Below are positions 9,191 through 16,156 of a DNA stretch of 64,000 nucleotides, piece after piece. Each line of letters opens with the position of its first letter. The stretch's first letter is position 1. This DNA is from Glaciibacter superstes DSM 21135. Lineage in GTDB: Bacteria; Actinomycetota; Actinomycetes; Actinomycetales; Microbacteriaceae. Made by a program: the position numbers and the translations under genes. Below the pieces are notes generated by a model. It saw only the letters and a program-made list of their open reading frames with translations, ran no database searches and was not told the origin of the DNA. The stretch is taken from contig NZ_ATWH01000013.1 of the NCBI RefSeq assembly GCF_000421145.1, positions 102,980-166,979 on the forward strand, written 5' to 3'.

Positions 9191-9778
9191 ATGGCGCGCC
9201 CGCGAACTCGAACCTTGGTCTATGAAGCGGTGCTCTCGCTTGCTAGGGAGGACCGCTTCGGGAGCATTTCGATGGAGGGCGTGGCAGCGCGCGCGGGAGT
9301 GAGTAAACAAACGTTGTACCGCACCTGGCCGTCGACCGGGGCGATCCTGTTCGATGCGCTTCTGGCTCGGAGCCTCAGCGAGGACGGCGTGGTCGTCGTG
9401 CCCAACTCGGGTGATCTTGTAGCGGACCTGGAATCGCTCGTCGCTGCGACAATCGTCGAGTTGACCGATCCGACGCAGGAGCCCCTTCTGCGAGCGGTCA
9501 CCGCCGATATCCAGACCGATGGGGTGCTTGCTGCTCAATACCGCGATCGGCTCCTGACGCCTCAGCTCAAGGCCATTTCCGACAGACTGCGAGAGGGGAG
9601 CATCGATGACCCGGACGCGGCCGCAGAACTTCTATTGGGTCCCATATTTCACCGTTGGCTCCTGCGTACCCGAGTTTTTGAGCCCGGGTGGGCGAGCGCA
9701 CACGTTCAACGCGTGCTTCGAGCCACCGCAACTCGCGCAGTACTGTTACCGCCATTGGCCGGGACCAGTGATCAGTGA
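9191..9778 (+). CDS. TetR family transcriptional regulator
   Basis: A 195-residue regulator. The N-terminal helix-turn-helix is clear: ISMEGVAARAGVSKQTLYRTW at about residues 27-47. The C-terminal ligand domain resembles the TetR_C_11-like type (DLESLVAATIVELTDP). It probably represses the divergent SDR gene and itself from the 59-bp shared promoter. The ligand cannot be inferred. The start ATG is chosen because it lies exactly six bases after a TAGTGT hexamer. Confidence 0.9.
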   Translation: MARPRTRTLVYEAVLSLAREDRFGSISMEGVAARAGVSKQTLYRTWPSTGAILFDALLARSLSEDGVVVVPNSGDLVADLESLVAATIVELTDPTQEPLLRAVTADIQTDGVLAAQYRDRLLTPQLKAISDRLREGSIDDPDAAAELLLGPIFHRWLLRTRVFEPGWASAHVQRVLRATATRAVLLPPLAGTSDQ

Positions 9779-9882
9779 TCAGCGTCCGTGGCGGAACCCG
9801 CTTCGAGCCGCCGTCCCGCAGGAGGTTCTTCCACTTGTGGGTGCACGCGATGATGCTCTGCGGTGCCAAACCGGCAAACCTC

Positions 9883-10260
9883 TCAGGCCAGCTGGGTCGC
9901 GCGCCATTCGCGCGCACGACCAAGGATCTGTCGGATGACGGAGCTCTTGGCATCTGCGTAGTAGTTCATGTCGCTCCACTGCTGCTGCGCGAGCTGGTTC
10001 TTGGTGGCCGCGTAGAGAGCACGGTCGGCTTTGTTGTTTCGCAGCCAGTCGCCGAGATCGCGGTAGTTGTCGATTTCCTCGGACTTGGGCTCGAAGACAT
10101 GCACATGAACGTCTTTTTCCATCGTTCTGAGCACCCGGTGCCGCGGTTCTCTGACTCGAAGGACAAAGCCCTCCGCTTCAAGTGGCTCTCGGCACTCATG
10201 ACCCAATTCTCTCAGTTGCGCTGGTTCCGGAGGATGATCCCCTTTCCCGACGCCAACCAC
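9883..10260 (-). pseudogene. GrpB-family (UPF0157) protein, N-terminally truncated
   Basis: The last 80 residues read like the C-terminal half of GrpB-family nucleotidyltransferase-fold proteins: GFVLRVREP, RTMEKDVHVHVFEP, then YRDLGDWLRNN, ADRALYAATKNQLAQ and YADAKSSVIRQIL. The N-terminal half, including the conserved GSTSVPGLAAKP region that carries the catalytic-type residues, is absent. Upstream in the same frame lies only basic low-information sequence ending in a stop. The 125-residue frame has a GTG start without a ribosome binding site. I read it as the tail of a deleted gene. A short functional protein is possible but unlikely. Confidence 0.6.
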
Positions 10261-10591
10261 AAGCTGTGGAGCGTCCTCCGCTGAGGGTTGCAGAGTCGCA
10301 ACAGCGGGAGCACCTCGCTTGCGACGAGGTCGACCGGTCCGTCCCCGCGCGTCACGTCGAAGGCGGGCCGTCTACCCGGATAAGCAGCTCGGCGGGGCCG
10401 AAGTGCGCCGCGTAGGCGGTCGCTGGCAGGGTCGCCGCCACCTGCGGCCGGAAGGCGGTGCGGAGCGCCATGGTCATCAGTCGGGGGTGATGATCTGCTC
10501 CTCCCGGGATTCGCCCATTGCTTTGAAGCCCCAGGCGCTGGATTCCCGCAATAGCACGGCGCGCCAGTGGAGGCGTTCAGACGGGAGGTAT
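10261..10591 (-). other. Decayed coding sequence between QOR gene and grpB remnant
   Basis: No intact gene. On the minus strand a frame ending EEQIITPD stops at 10477 and overlaps an ATG by TGATG. That ATG opens a 41-residue frame (MTMALRTAFRPQV...). Changing frame near 10355 gives a further coding-like stretch (GDGPVDLVASEVL). This looks like the end of one gene coupled to the broken start of another. Neither could be identified. A copy of the dispersed CTGAGGGTT repeat with a TTGC/GCAA mini-hairpin lies at 10281-10304. Confidence 0.35.
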
Positions 10592-11539
10592 TCAGAGGGT
10601 GAGGTCGACGACGACCTTGCCGTGCAGTCGTCCGGCCTCGATGTCTCCAAGCGCCTCCAGCGCACCGGAAAGCGGAACGGTCCGGGCAATATCGACCTGC
10701 ACGGCACCGCTTGCTGCCTGCTCGGCCAACGAGTTAAGGATCTGCTTGCCTGGCGAAGCCATCACCTGACCGCCAGTCAGGCCGCGGGCGGCGAGCGTCG
10801 CGTCATCCGGAATCTGCGTCACCGTGCGAGCGATACCGCCTAGCCGAACCGCTTCGACCGGAACTTCCTCTAGCGTCCAGCCGTGGAGGTTGATCAGCGC
10901 ATCCACGCCTTCGGGGAAGAGGGCGAGAACCTGCGCGCTGGTCGACCCGTGCGTGTAATCGACGACCTCGGTTGCGCCGAGCTCACGCATCCGGTCGGTA
11001 CTCGCCGGCGATGCAGTCGCGACTACCGTCACGCCCTGCCGGGCCAGCAACTGCACCGCGAATCGCCCGACACTGCCCGAAGCACCGTTGACGAGCACAA
11101 CCTGCCCCGGCCGGGCGTCGATTGCGTCGACGAGGATGCGTGCGGCACCAGCAGCCAAGGGCAGGGCTGCTGCATCGACGAAGCTCAAGCCCTCCGGCTT
11201 CACCGTCACCTGGTCCGCGGGCAGTGCAGCGAAATCGGCAAGGGTTCCGGCCTCGAATGGCGCCGCGAACGGCACATGGCCGAGTACCTCATCGCCGACA
11301 CTGACATCCGTCACATCGTCACCGACGGCTTCTACCACGCCGGCCACGTCGCGGCCGAGCACGAGCGGGAACAGGTGAGGGATCAGCTGCTCCAGCGCCC
11401 CGGGCGCGATGTGGTTGTCGAATGGGTTCAAACCAGCAGCCCGAACACGGATGACAACTTCACCTGCCGACGCCGACGGAGGTGAAATCTCCCCGAGTAT
11501 TGCAGCCTGACCTGAACCGGGGACGTGTACAGCGAGCAT
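10592..11539 (-). CDS. Quinone oxidoreductase-like NADP-dependent oxidoreductase (MDR family)
   Basis: A 315-residue zinc-independent medium-chain dehydrogenase. It has the N-terminal GroES-like fold (EVVIRVRAAGLNPFD), GRDVAGVVEAVG, and the cofactor motif VLVNGASGSVGRFAVQLL. No zinc-binding cysteine cluster is seen. The frame is open further upstream, but the ATG at 11539 is preceded by a good AAGGAGA ribosome binding site and fits the family start. It is divergent from a MarR regulator, and a perfect 12-bp palindrome lies between them. It is probably an inducible reductase for quinones or other electrophiles under MarR control. Confidence 0.9.
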   Translation of the reverse strand: MLAVHVPGSGQAAILGEISPPSASAGEVVIRVRAAGLNPFDNHIAPGALEQLIPHLFPLVLGRDVAGVVEAVGDDVTDVSVGDEVLGHVPFAAPFEAGTLADFAALPADQVTVKPEGLSFVDAAALPLAAGAARILVDAIDARPGQVVLVNGASGSVGRFAVQLLARQGVTVVATASPASTDRMRELGATEVVDYTHGSTSAQVLALFPEGVDALINLHGWTLEEVPVEAVRLGGIARTVTQIPDDATLAARGLTGGQVMASPGKQILNSLAEQAASGAVQVDIARTVPLSGALEALGDIEAGRLHGKVVVDLTL

Positions 11540-11587
11540 CTTCTCTCCTTCATCGACGAACACTACGGACGCCACCATAGACGATTC

Positions 11588-11599
11588 TTGAAGCTTCAA
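11588..11599. promoter_or_regulatory. Candidate MarR operator
   Basis: TTGAAGCTTCAA is a perfect 12-bp palindrome between the divergent oxidoreductase and marR genes. Allowing one mismatch it extends to 11585-11602. It ends 12 bp before the predicted -10 element of marR, so a bound repressor would block both promoters. Confidence 0.6.
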
Positions 11600-11611
11600 T
11601 AACCCGGAAGA

Positions 11612-11617
11612 TAGACT
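11612..11617 (+). promoter_or_regulatory. Predicted -10 element of marR gene, leaderless start
   Basis: TAGACT is followed by six bases and the ATG at 11624. There is no Shine-Dalgarno sequence. Confidence 0.5.
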
Positions 11618-11623
11618 CTCGCC

Positions 11624-12136
11624 ATGACCGAAGCGCATGATCGAGAGACTGGTGAGACGCGCTGGCTCGACACGGACGAGCGTGCAGCGTGGCTCGCGAC
11701 AGCAGCCATCATGATCACGCTTCCGGCAGCGCTCGACTCCCGACTGCAGCGCGAGGCCGGGCTGACCTTCTTCGAGTACCTCGTGCTCTCAGTGCTGTCC
11801 GAGCAAGACGACCGCACCATGCAGATGAGCGAGATCGCCGCCGGCGTCTCCGCCTCGTTGTCCAGGCTCTCCCATGCGATTAAGAAGCTCGAGGAGAAGC
11901 ACCTGGTGACCCGCAGCCGAGTGCCCGGCACGGGCCGGCGGACCGCCGCGACACTCACCGATGCCGGCTACGAACGAGTGGTGGCGGCCGCACCGGGACA
12001 CGTAGCAGCAGTGCGCGAATATCTGATGGACGCACTTGAACCCGACGATCTGGCGACTCTCCGGCGCATCGGCGTCGCCACGGCGACACGCATCAACCCC
12101 GACCGCCCCTTCCTGCACGGAAACCCCGGATCGTGA
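11624..12136 (+). CDS. MarR family transcriptional regulator
   Basis: A 170-residue winged-helix regulator. The recognition region reads MQMSEIAAGVSASLSRLSHAIKKLEEKHLV and the wing RSRVPGTGRRTAATLTDAG, which are typical MarR features. The N-terminal helix contains LTFFEYLVLSVLSE. It is divergent from the quinone oxidoreductase gene, and a perfect palindrome lies in the 84-bp gap, so it most likely represses that gene and itself. The ligand is unknown. The start is fixed by the -10 to ATG spacing. Confidence 0.92.
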   Translation: MTEAHDRETGETRWLDTDERAAWLATAAIMITLPAALDSRLQREAGLTFFEYLVLSVLSEQDDRTMQMSEIAAGVSASLSRLSHAIKKLEEKHLVTRSRVPGTGRRTAATLTDAGYERVVAAAPGHVAAVREYLMDALEPDDLATLRRIGVATATRINPDRPFLHGNPGS

Positions 12137-12201
12137 CGAATGGTGCCGGGCGCTCATCGGCATGGGCCTCCCGATAGAGGATCCTTTTCGGGATTCAAGA
12201 G

Positions 12202-12230
12202 CTGTCCGCAGAGGGTTCGGCTTTCGGGCA
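12202..12230. repeat. Dispersed short repeat, copy near marR end
   Basis: Contains CTGTCCGCAGAGGGTTCGGC followed by TTTCGGGCA. It resembles the CTGAGGGTT-plus-mini-hairpin copies at 13179, 14893 and 16121. It lies between the convergent marR and hxlR genes. Confidence 0.35.
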
Positions 12231-12256
12231 CGCTTACCCGGCATTTGGATGCGCGG

Positions 12257-12631
12257 CTAGTCTTCTGCGTCGAAACGCTCGCGTGCGCGTTCCACCTCGG
12301 GCAGGTTGTCGGTTGTCCAGCGCAAAAGGGCATCGATGAGTTCGTTGAGCGTGTTCCCGACCGCCGCGATCCGATACTCCACCGCGACCGGACGCGCCTG
12401 CAGGACGACACGCTCGATCATTCCGTTGCGCTCGAGGCGACGCAGAGTCGTCGTGAGCGACTTCTGCCCGATTGTTGGGATCGTCCGGCGCAACTCGTTG
12501 AATCGCAAGGGTCGCCCGCACAACTCGTCGAGCACGTGCAGCGACCACTTGTCGAGTACCTGGTCGAGCAGTTCGCGGTGCGGCGCGTCGACCTGAAGGA
12601 GATCGGAGCTGGGAGAGGTGGTGTCATTCAC
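12257..12631 (-). CDS. HxlR family transcriptional regulator
   Basis: A 124-residue winged-helix regulator of the HxlR type. Family features are visible: LLDQVLDKWSLHVLDEL, LRFNELRRTIPTIGQKSL, TTTLRRLERNGMIERVV and VEYRIAAVGNTLNELIDAL. The frame extends upstream, but the extension is not family-like; the GTG at 12631 gives a normal length. The gene is divergent from the RidA-like gene, 83 bp apart, and probably regulates it. HxlR proteins often respond to reactive aldehydes or disulfide stress. The single Cys in the DNA-binding domain (ELCGRP) is a possible sensor, by inference only. Confidence 0.88.
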   Translation of the reverse strand: MNDTTSPSSDLLQVDAPHRELLDQVLDKWSLHVLDELCGRPLRFNELRRTIPTIGQKSLTTTLRRLERNGMIERVVLQARPVAVEYRIAAVGNTLNELIDALLRWTTDNLPEVERARERFDAED

Positions 12632-12650
12632 GACACCTAGTCTCGTTGAA

Positions 12651-12683
12651 GTTCCCTTCGTGCACCAAGTAGACAGAAGGAAC
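12651..12683. promoter_or_regulatory. Imperfect inverted repeat in hxlR-ridA divergent promoter
   Basis: GTTCCCTTC (12651-12659) and GAAGGAAC (12676-12683) are complementary except for one extra C. The position between two divergent starts suits an HxlR operator. There is no direct evidence of binding. Confidence 0.35.
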
Positions 12684-12714
12684 CACATTCGATAAACGAA
12701 CGAAAGAAGCCCTC

Positions 12715-13125
12715 GTGAGCGTCGAGACACTCTCCCCCCAGAACATGTTTCAGCCCGTGCCTTATCACCACGTCGCCATCGGCACCGGCACCCGCCACGT
12801 GCACGTGGCCGGACAGATCTCCCGCGACGGCCACGCGAACCTCATCGCGACGGGCGATCTCTCCGGACAGGTCGCACAGGTGCTCCGTAACACCGCCCTG
12901 GGCCTCGCGGGTGCCGGCGCCACCTTCGCGGACGTCGTGCGCCTGCGATTCTTCATGACCCAGTCAGCACCGGAGAAGTTTGGCGACTTCATGGCCGGTA
13001 TCGAACTCGTCGCCGACGAGCTGGGACTGCCGCAGCCGCTGCCGCCCGTGTCCGTCATCGGCGTCGACTTCCTCTTCGAGCCCGATGTACTCGTCGAACT
13101 CGAGGCCTACGCTGTCCTCGACTGA
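12715..13125 (+). CDS. RidA/YjgF-family protein
   Basis: A 136-residue RidA-fold protein. Enzymes of this family deaminate reactive enamine/imine intermediates, while diverged subgroups have other or unknown roles. The conserved core is present: HVHVAGQISRDG, SGQVAQVLRNTALGLAGAGATFADVVRLRFF and PVSVIGVDFLFEPDVLVELEAYAV. The residue equivalent to the catalytic Arg of RidA (usually in the R-x-x-V-E-V segment) is replaced here: the text reads DVLVELEAYA. It may therefore belong to a non-deaminase subgroup. The gene is divergent from the HxlR regulator. GTG is the start, with a weak GAAAGAAG upstream. Confidence 0.85.
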   Translation: MSVETLSPQNMFQPVPYHHVAIGTGTRHVHVAGQISRDGHANLIATGDLSGQVAQVLRNTALGLAGAGATFADVVRLRFFMTQSAPEKFGDFMAGIELVADELGLPQPLPPVSVIGVDFLFEPDVLVELEAYAVLD

Positions 13126-13498
13126 TCGAGGCGCGGACGGCGCCGAGTCGGGGATGCGGGCCGGGGTTGGCCGGGCCTGACGTGGTCCAGCTGAGGGTTC
13201 GGCATAAGGGAATCTGCGCACCGCTGTCGCTCGGATGTCATTGCGATTGACAACAATGGCTTCCATGATGAAGTCCGATCCGATGTCGGCCACGCGCCGA
13301 CTTTTGCTCTCATCCTTGGCTTCTTCCGGCCTTGAATCAGTCTTCGAGGTCTATAGCGATCCTGATGCGTGGCACCACCAGCCCACGGGGCGGCACAAGA
13401 CTCACGAGCAGTCCGTCGCGGCCAAATCACGAACCGCGTTAAGGATGACGCTCTTCCGGACATGTTCTATGTGAAGGCACTCTACGAAGGGCAGTTCG
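13126..13498. other. Intergenic region with repeat sequences, no intact gene
   Basis: This 373-bp stretch holds a copy of the dispersed repeat (13179-13216). On the minus strand (13402-13452) there is a short translated phrase, ILNAVRDLAATDCS, resembling repeat-derived peptides that recur in many bacterial genomes. Otherwise no start-plus-ribosome-site combination and no recognisable protein was seen until the ribosome site just before 13499. Confidence 0.5.
13179..13216. repeat. Dispersed short repeat, copy A
   Basis: Begins GACGTG, contains TCCAGCTGAGGGTTC and ends GGAATCTG. It aligns with the copy at 16121-16156, which has the same GACGTG, CTGAGGGTTC and GGAATCTG blocks. The stretch after GGGTT forms a small TTC/GAA stem. 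Confidence 0.5.
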
Positions 13499-14164
13499 AT
13501 GGATTGGTTGGATGAGGCGGTGCGGCACGCTGCACCACCGGCGCTTGGGGCTGATCCGGTCACGGCCGGCCACGCGAAAGCGACTGCGCGCGCCGTCCTC
13601 GTGGAAGCGCCGCGGAGAACAACGTTCCTTCGCAGGATCATCGCAGGCTCCGCCCTGGGTATCGGTATCGTCTGCTTGGGCGTCACCGCGGCAACGGCCG
13701 GGCCGGCCGTGATCGACTGGCTGGGCTGGACCCCAGACGTCGTCGCGCAGCGCAGCTTCGACTTCGTGGGCGGATCCGACCTCGGGCTATGCGAAGTCTT
13801 CATTCGCGTGGAACCCTACTATCGCGACCACGACGTGCCAGACGATGAAGTCGACCGGCGAACCGAGGCGGCGTGGACATTCCTCACGGAACACGACTGG
13901 GATCCGCTCATCGCGTCGATCACCATTGAGGAGATCGAGGCCGCGTACCAACTCGAAGTCGAAAGACGCGTGGCGTACACCGACCCGGCCAGCATCGCAT
14001 CCGGCGCCACCCCACCGCCCGCAACCTATTCCATTGCGGCCACACAGGTCATGAGCGATCGCATCTCTGCCGAGTTCGAGCAGGCGGGCTTCCTGAAGCA
14101 AGGTGTCTCATTAGGATCGGCGGCAGGGCCGTGCGAGGGCACGACTGAAAGCACCACGCAATGA
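13499..14164 (+). CDS. Single-pass membrane protein, putative anti-sigma partner
   Basis: A 221-residue protein with a cytoplasmic N-terminus (MDWLDEAVRHAAPPALG), one membrane segment at about 43-70 (RRIIAGSALGIGIVCLGVTA) and an extracytoplasmic domain containing two Cys (about 98 and near the C-terminus). The AAPP-type N-terminus followed by a single helix is common in proteins encoded next to ECF sigma factors in Microbacteriaceae, where they are presumed anti-sigma factors. No zinc-binding anti-sigma motif is present, so this is inferred from context. It overlaps the sigma gene by ATGA, though here it precedes the sigma gene, which is the less usual order. An AAGGG site precedes the ATG. 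Confidence 0.75.
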   Translation: MDWLDEAVRHAAPPALGADPVTAGHAKATARAVLVEAPRRTTFLRRIIAGSALGIGIVCLGVTAATAGPAVIDWLGWTPDVVAQRSFDFVGGSDLGLCEVFIRVEPYYRDHDVPDDEVDRRTEAAWTFLTEHDWDPLIASITIEEIEAAYQLEVERRVAYTDPASIASGATPPPATYSIAATQVMSDRISAEFEQAGFLKQGVSLGSAAGPCEGTTESTTQ

Positions 14165-14691
14165 CGCGCCGGCCAGGTCGATCGGCGCGACAGGAACACC
14201 TGGAGAGCGCCTACGAGGCCAACGCTCCCGACCTCCTCAGCTATTTCGGCAGACGCGTGACCATCCCAGCCGACGCCGCTGATCTGCTCAGCGAGACGTT
14301 CGTGGTGGCGTGGCGGCGCGGCGATCGAATGCCCCTGGAACCCGAGCAAGCACGAATGTGGCTGTTCGGCGTCGCGAGGCGCGTCCTCGCCAATGCCGCG
14401 CGCCACGCCGCCCGCCATTCCGACCTCACGGACAAGCTGCGCGCGCATCTCGAGACGCTCCCGACCGAGCATGTCGACGCGGAAACCCTCGACATCCGCG
14501 CCGCGCTCGACGCAATACCTGACAACCAAACCGAACTCGTACGCCTCGTCCTATGGGATGGATTCACGCTTCCGGAAGCAGCCACCATCCTCGGGATCAG
14601 CGAGTCGACCGCGCGCGGACGTTACCAGCGGGCACGGGTCCAACTCCGCGAACTCCTCCACGAACACCAATACGAAAGGAACACACCATGA
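14161..14691 (+). CDS. ECF-type RNA polymerase sigma factor
   Basis: A 176-residue alternative sigma factor. Region 2 reads LLSYFGRRVTIPADAADLLS then ETFVVAWRR, and region 4 reads LVRLVLWDGFTLPEAATILG then ISESTARGRYQRARVQLREL, so it can recognise -10 and -35 elements. It lacks region 3, as ECF factors do. It is translationally coupled to the membrane protein before it and overlaps a 34-codon reading frame after it. The target promoters are unknown. No obvious autoregulatory promoter was identified in front of 13499. Confidence 0.9.
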   Translation: MTRRPGRSARQEHLESAYEANAPDLLSYFGRRVTIPADAADLLSETFVVAWRRGDRMPLEPEQARMWLFGVARRVLANAARHAARHSDLTDKLRAHLETLPTEHVDAETLDIRAALDAIPDNQTELVRLVLWDGFTLPEAATILGISESTARGRYQRARVQLRELLHEHQYERNTP

Positions 14692-14792
14692 CCGCAGCAC
14701 CCATCGACCCCGCCGCGATTGCACTGCCTCCGACCAAGGCGATCGACATCACGGCTTATCTTCCGGAACCGCGCGTCAAGGCAACTGCCTAG
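14688..14792 (+). CDS. 34-residue peptide or truncated gene start, coupled to sigma gene
   Basis: The ATG overlaps the sigma stop codon and is preceded by AAAGGA at a good distance, so it should be translated. The product (MTAAPIDPAAIALPPTKAID... to a TAG) has no signal peptide, membrane segment or known motif. It could be a genuine small protein of the sigma operon or the first exon-like piece of a gene cut by a rearrangement, because a dispersed repeat and an unrelated SDR gene follow directly. I could not match it to anything. Confidence 0.45.
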   Translation: MTAAPIDPAAIALPPTKAIDITAYLPEPRVKATA

Positions 14793-14890
14793 AGAGGGAG
14801 GTGTGTGGAAGGTCGGGCTCGGACATTCCAGGTTGTGGAAAGTGCATCAAGGCACTTCACCATCAAATATCCCCCTACCGCACGCCTCCA

Positions 14891-14924
14891 ATGTCCAGCT
14901 GAGGGTTGCCTTGCGGGCGGTGCC
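14891..14924. repeat. Dispersed short repeat, copy B
   Basis: Contains TCCAGCTGAGGGTT, identical to copy A over 14 bases, followed by GCCTTGCGGGCGGTGC. The last part recurs at 16001-16016 (CTTGCGGGCGGTGC). Confidence 0.45.
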
Positions 14925-14946
14925 CTATCCGACGGGCAGAGACGTG

Positions 14947-14952
14947 TACGGT
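14947..14952 (+). promoter_or_regulatory. Predicted -10 element, leaderless start
   Basis: TACGGT is followed by six bases and the ATG at 14959. There is no Shine-Dalgarno sequence. Confidence 0.5.
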
Positions 14953-14958
14953 GCCCTT

Positions 14959-15624
14959 ATGAGTCTGGTTCTCGTCACCGGGGCTGCGCGCGCCAATAGC
15001 ATCGCGGCCGTCGTCGCTCCTCGGTTGGCCTCAGCCGGTTGGGAGGTCGTGACCAGCGACCTCGACAGCGGGGACTACCCGTGCGATCTGGCAACCACGG
15101 ACGGCCCCGAAAAGCTCATCGAACGTGTCACCACAGAGCGCGGTGCACTCAGCGCACTCGTGCTCAGCCACGCGCACGACGTCGAATCCGGCATCCTCGA
15201 CACCACAGCGGCCAGCTTCGATACACACGTGGCCGTGAACGCCCGCGCCTCGTTGCTTTTGATCGCGGCCTTCGCGCGACAGGTTCCGGACAGCGGAGGT
15301 GCGATCGTCGCGTTCACAAGCGATCACACAACAGGGAACCTGCCCTACGGCGCGTCCAAGGGCGCTCTCGACAGAATCGTCATTTCTGCCGCCCGAGAAC
15401 TCGGTCCGAGAGGGATCTCCGCAAACGTGGTCAACCCGGGGCCAATCGATACCGGGTGGATGGATGCCGAAATGCGCGAGAACATGGTTCCGCATCACCC
15501 CCTTGGCAGACTCGGTACACCGACCGATATAGCAGCTGTGGTGTCCTTCCTCCTTTCTGAGGGGGGCCGCTGGGTTTCAGGCCAGCTCCTCCACGCTGAC
15601 GGCGGTTTCTCATCCAGGTACTGA
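14959..15624 (+). CDS. Short-chain dehydrogenase/reductase (SDR)
   Basis: A 221-residue SDR. The cofactor-binding turn is atypical (TGAARANSIAA instead of TGxxxGIG) and the usual NNAG is replaced by LSHAHD, but YGASK supplies the catalytic Tyr and Lys, and NPGPIDTGWM and the C-terminal GRLGTPTDIAAVVSFLLSEG are standard. This pattern matches a divergent SDR subgroup close to 3-oxoacyl-ACP reductase-like proteins. The frame is open upstream, but the ATG at 14959 follows a perfectly placed -10 element and is the sensible start. It lies alone between the sigma module and a stretch of decayed DNA. Confidence 0.85.
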   Translation: MSLVLVTGAARANSIAAVVAPRLASAGWEVVTSDLDSGDYPCDLATTDGPEKLIERVTTERGALSALVLSHAHDVESGILDTTAASFDTHVAVNARASLLLIAAFARQVPDSGGAIVAFTSDHTTGNLPYGASKGALDRIVISAARELGPRGISANVVNPGPIDTGWMDAEMRENMVPHHPLGRLGTPTDIAAVVSFLLSEGGRWVSGQLLHADGGFSSRY

Positions 15625-15654
15625 CGACCGACCGGTTGAGCTCGCCATCCGCTT

Positions 15655-15675
15655 CCGGACACCTCCGGTGTCCGG
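15655..15675. terminator. Perfect 9-bp hairpin after SDR gene
   Basis: CCGGACACC and GGTGTCCGG pair perfectly around a three-base loop, 30 bp after the SDR stop. There is no T tract. It may be a terminator or part of the repeat that follows (GGCTGAAGGCCC...). Confidence 0.5.
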
Positions 15676-15698
15676 CTGAAGGCCCTCCTTCTGCGGGA

Positions 15699-15881
15699 AT
15701 GAAGCGACGGTTTTGGGTGGTCGGAACCGCACTGGGACGCCGTTTCGAGGTGTTCGCCGAAATGGACAAGGAATCGGCGCGTTCGTTCCAGGATCCGCGA
15801 ACGGCCGGGCTTGTCCGCTTGCTCGGAAGCAACCCCAATATTGGTGTAGCCAATGAGTTGGGGCATTTTGTAGAGGAGTAA
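15699..15881 (+). CDS. Small hypothetical protein
   Basis: A 60-residue reading frame (MKRRFWVVGTALGRRFEVFA...). It is hydrophilic, with no signal peptide or known motif. A TTCTGCGGGA stretch precedes the ATG but is not a convincing ribosome site. The neighbourhood is rich in gene debris, so this may be a remnant. I do not recognise it. Confidence 0.3.
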   Translation: MKRRFWVVGTALGRRFEVFAEMDKESARSFQDPRTAGLVRLLGSNPNIGVANELGHFVEE

Positions 15882-16028
15882 CTTACGCGTCATAGACGCT
15901 GAGGCGCCCGCATGGCGTTCCCTCGCGGGCAACCCTTGTCGGTTAGATCAGGATTCTAAAGCTTTCGATCGAGGCTCCGGAAAGCGCCCGCAGAACGTCC
16001 GGCTTGCGGGCGGTGCGACGATGGCTTT

Positions 16029-16112
16029 ATGACTGAAACCCTCGAACCGGCGCTTGTCCCCGAACTCTTGGTCGTCGACGTCGATCGCAGCCACGGGTTG
16101 AGGCGCGGTTAG
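16029..16112 (+). pseudogene. 5' stub of a VOC (glyoxalase/bleomycin-resistance) family gene
   Basis: The ATG opens a 27-residue frame, MTETLEPALVPELLVVDVDR followed by SHGLRRG and a stop. The segment LVPELLVVDVDRS is the typical first strand of VOC-family proteins, which continue LAFWR-x-x-LGF. Here the frame breaks right after DRS. No downstream continuation was found, so only the start of the gene remains. Confidence 0.5.
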
Positions 16113-16120
16113 CGTTGCTG

Positions 16121-16156
16121 GACGTGTCTCACTGAGGGTTCCGCTTGCGGAATCTG
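16121..16156. repeat. Dispersed short repeat, copy C
   Basis: GACGTGTCTCACTGAGGGTT followed by the self-complementary TTCCGCTTGCGGAA and TCTG. It is the best-preserved hairpin version; compare copy A at 13179. Confidence 0.5.
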
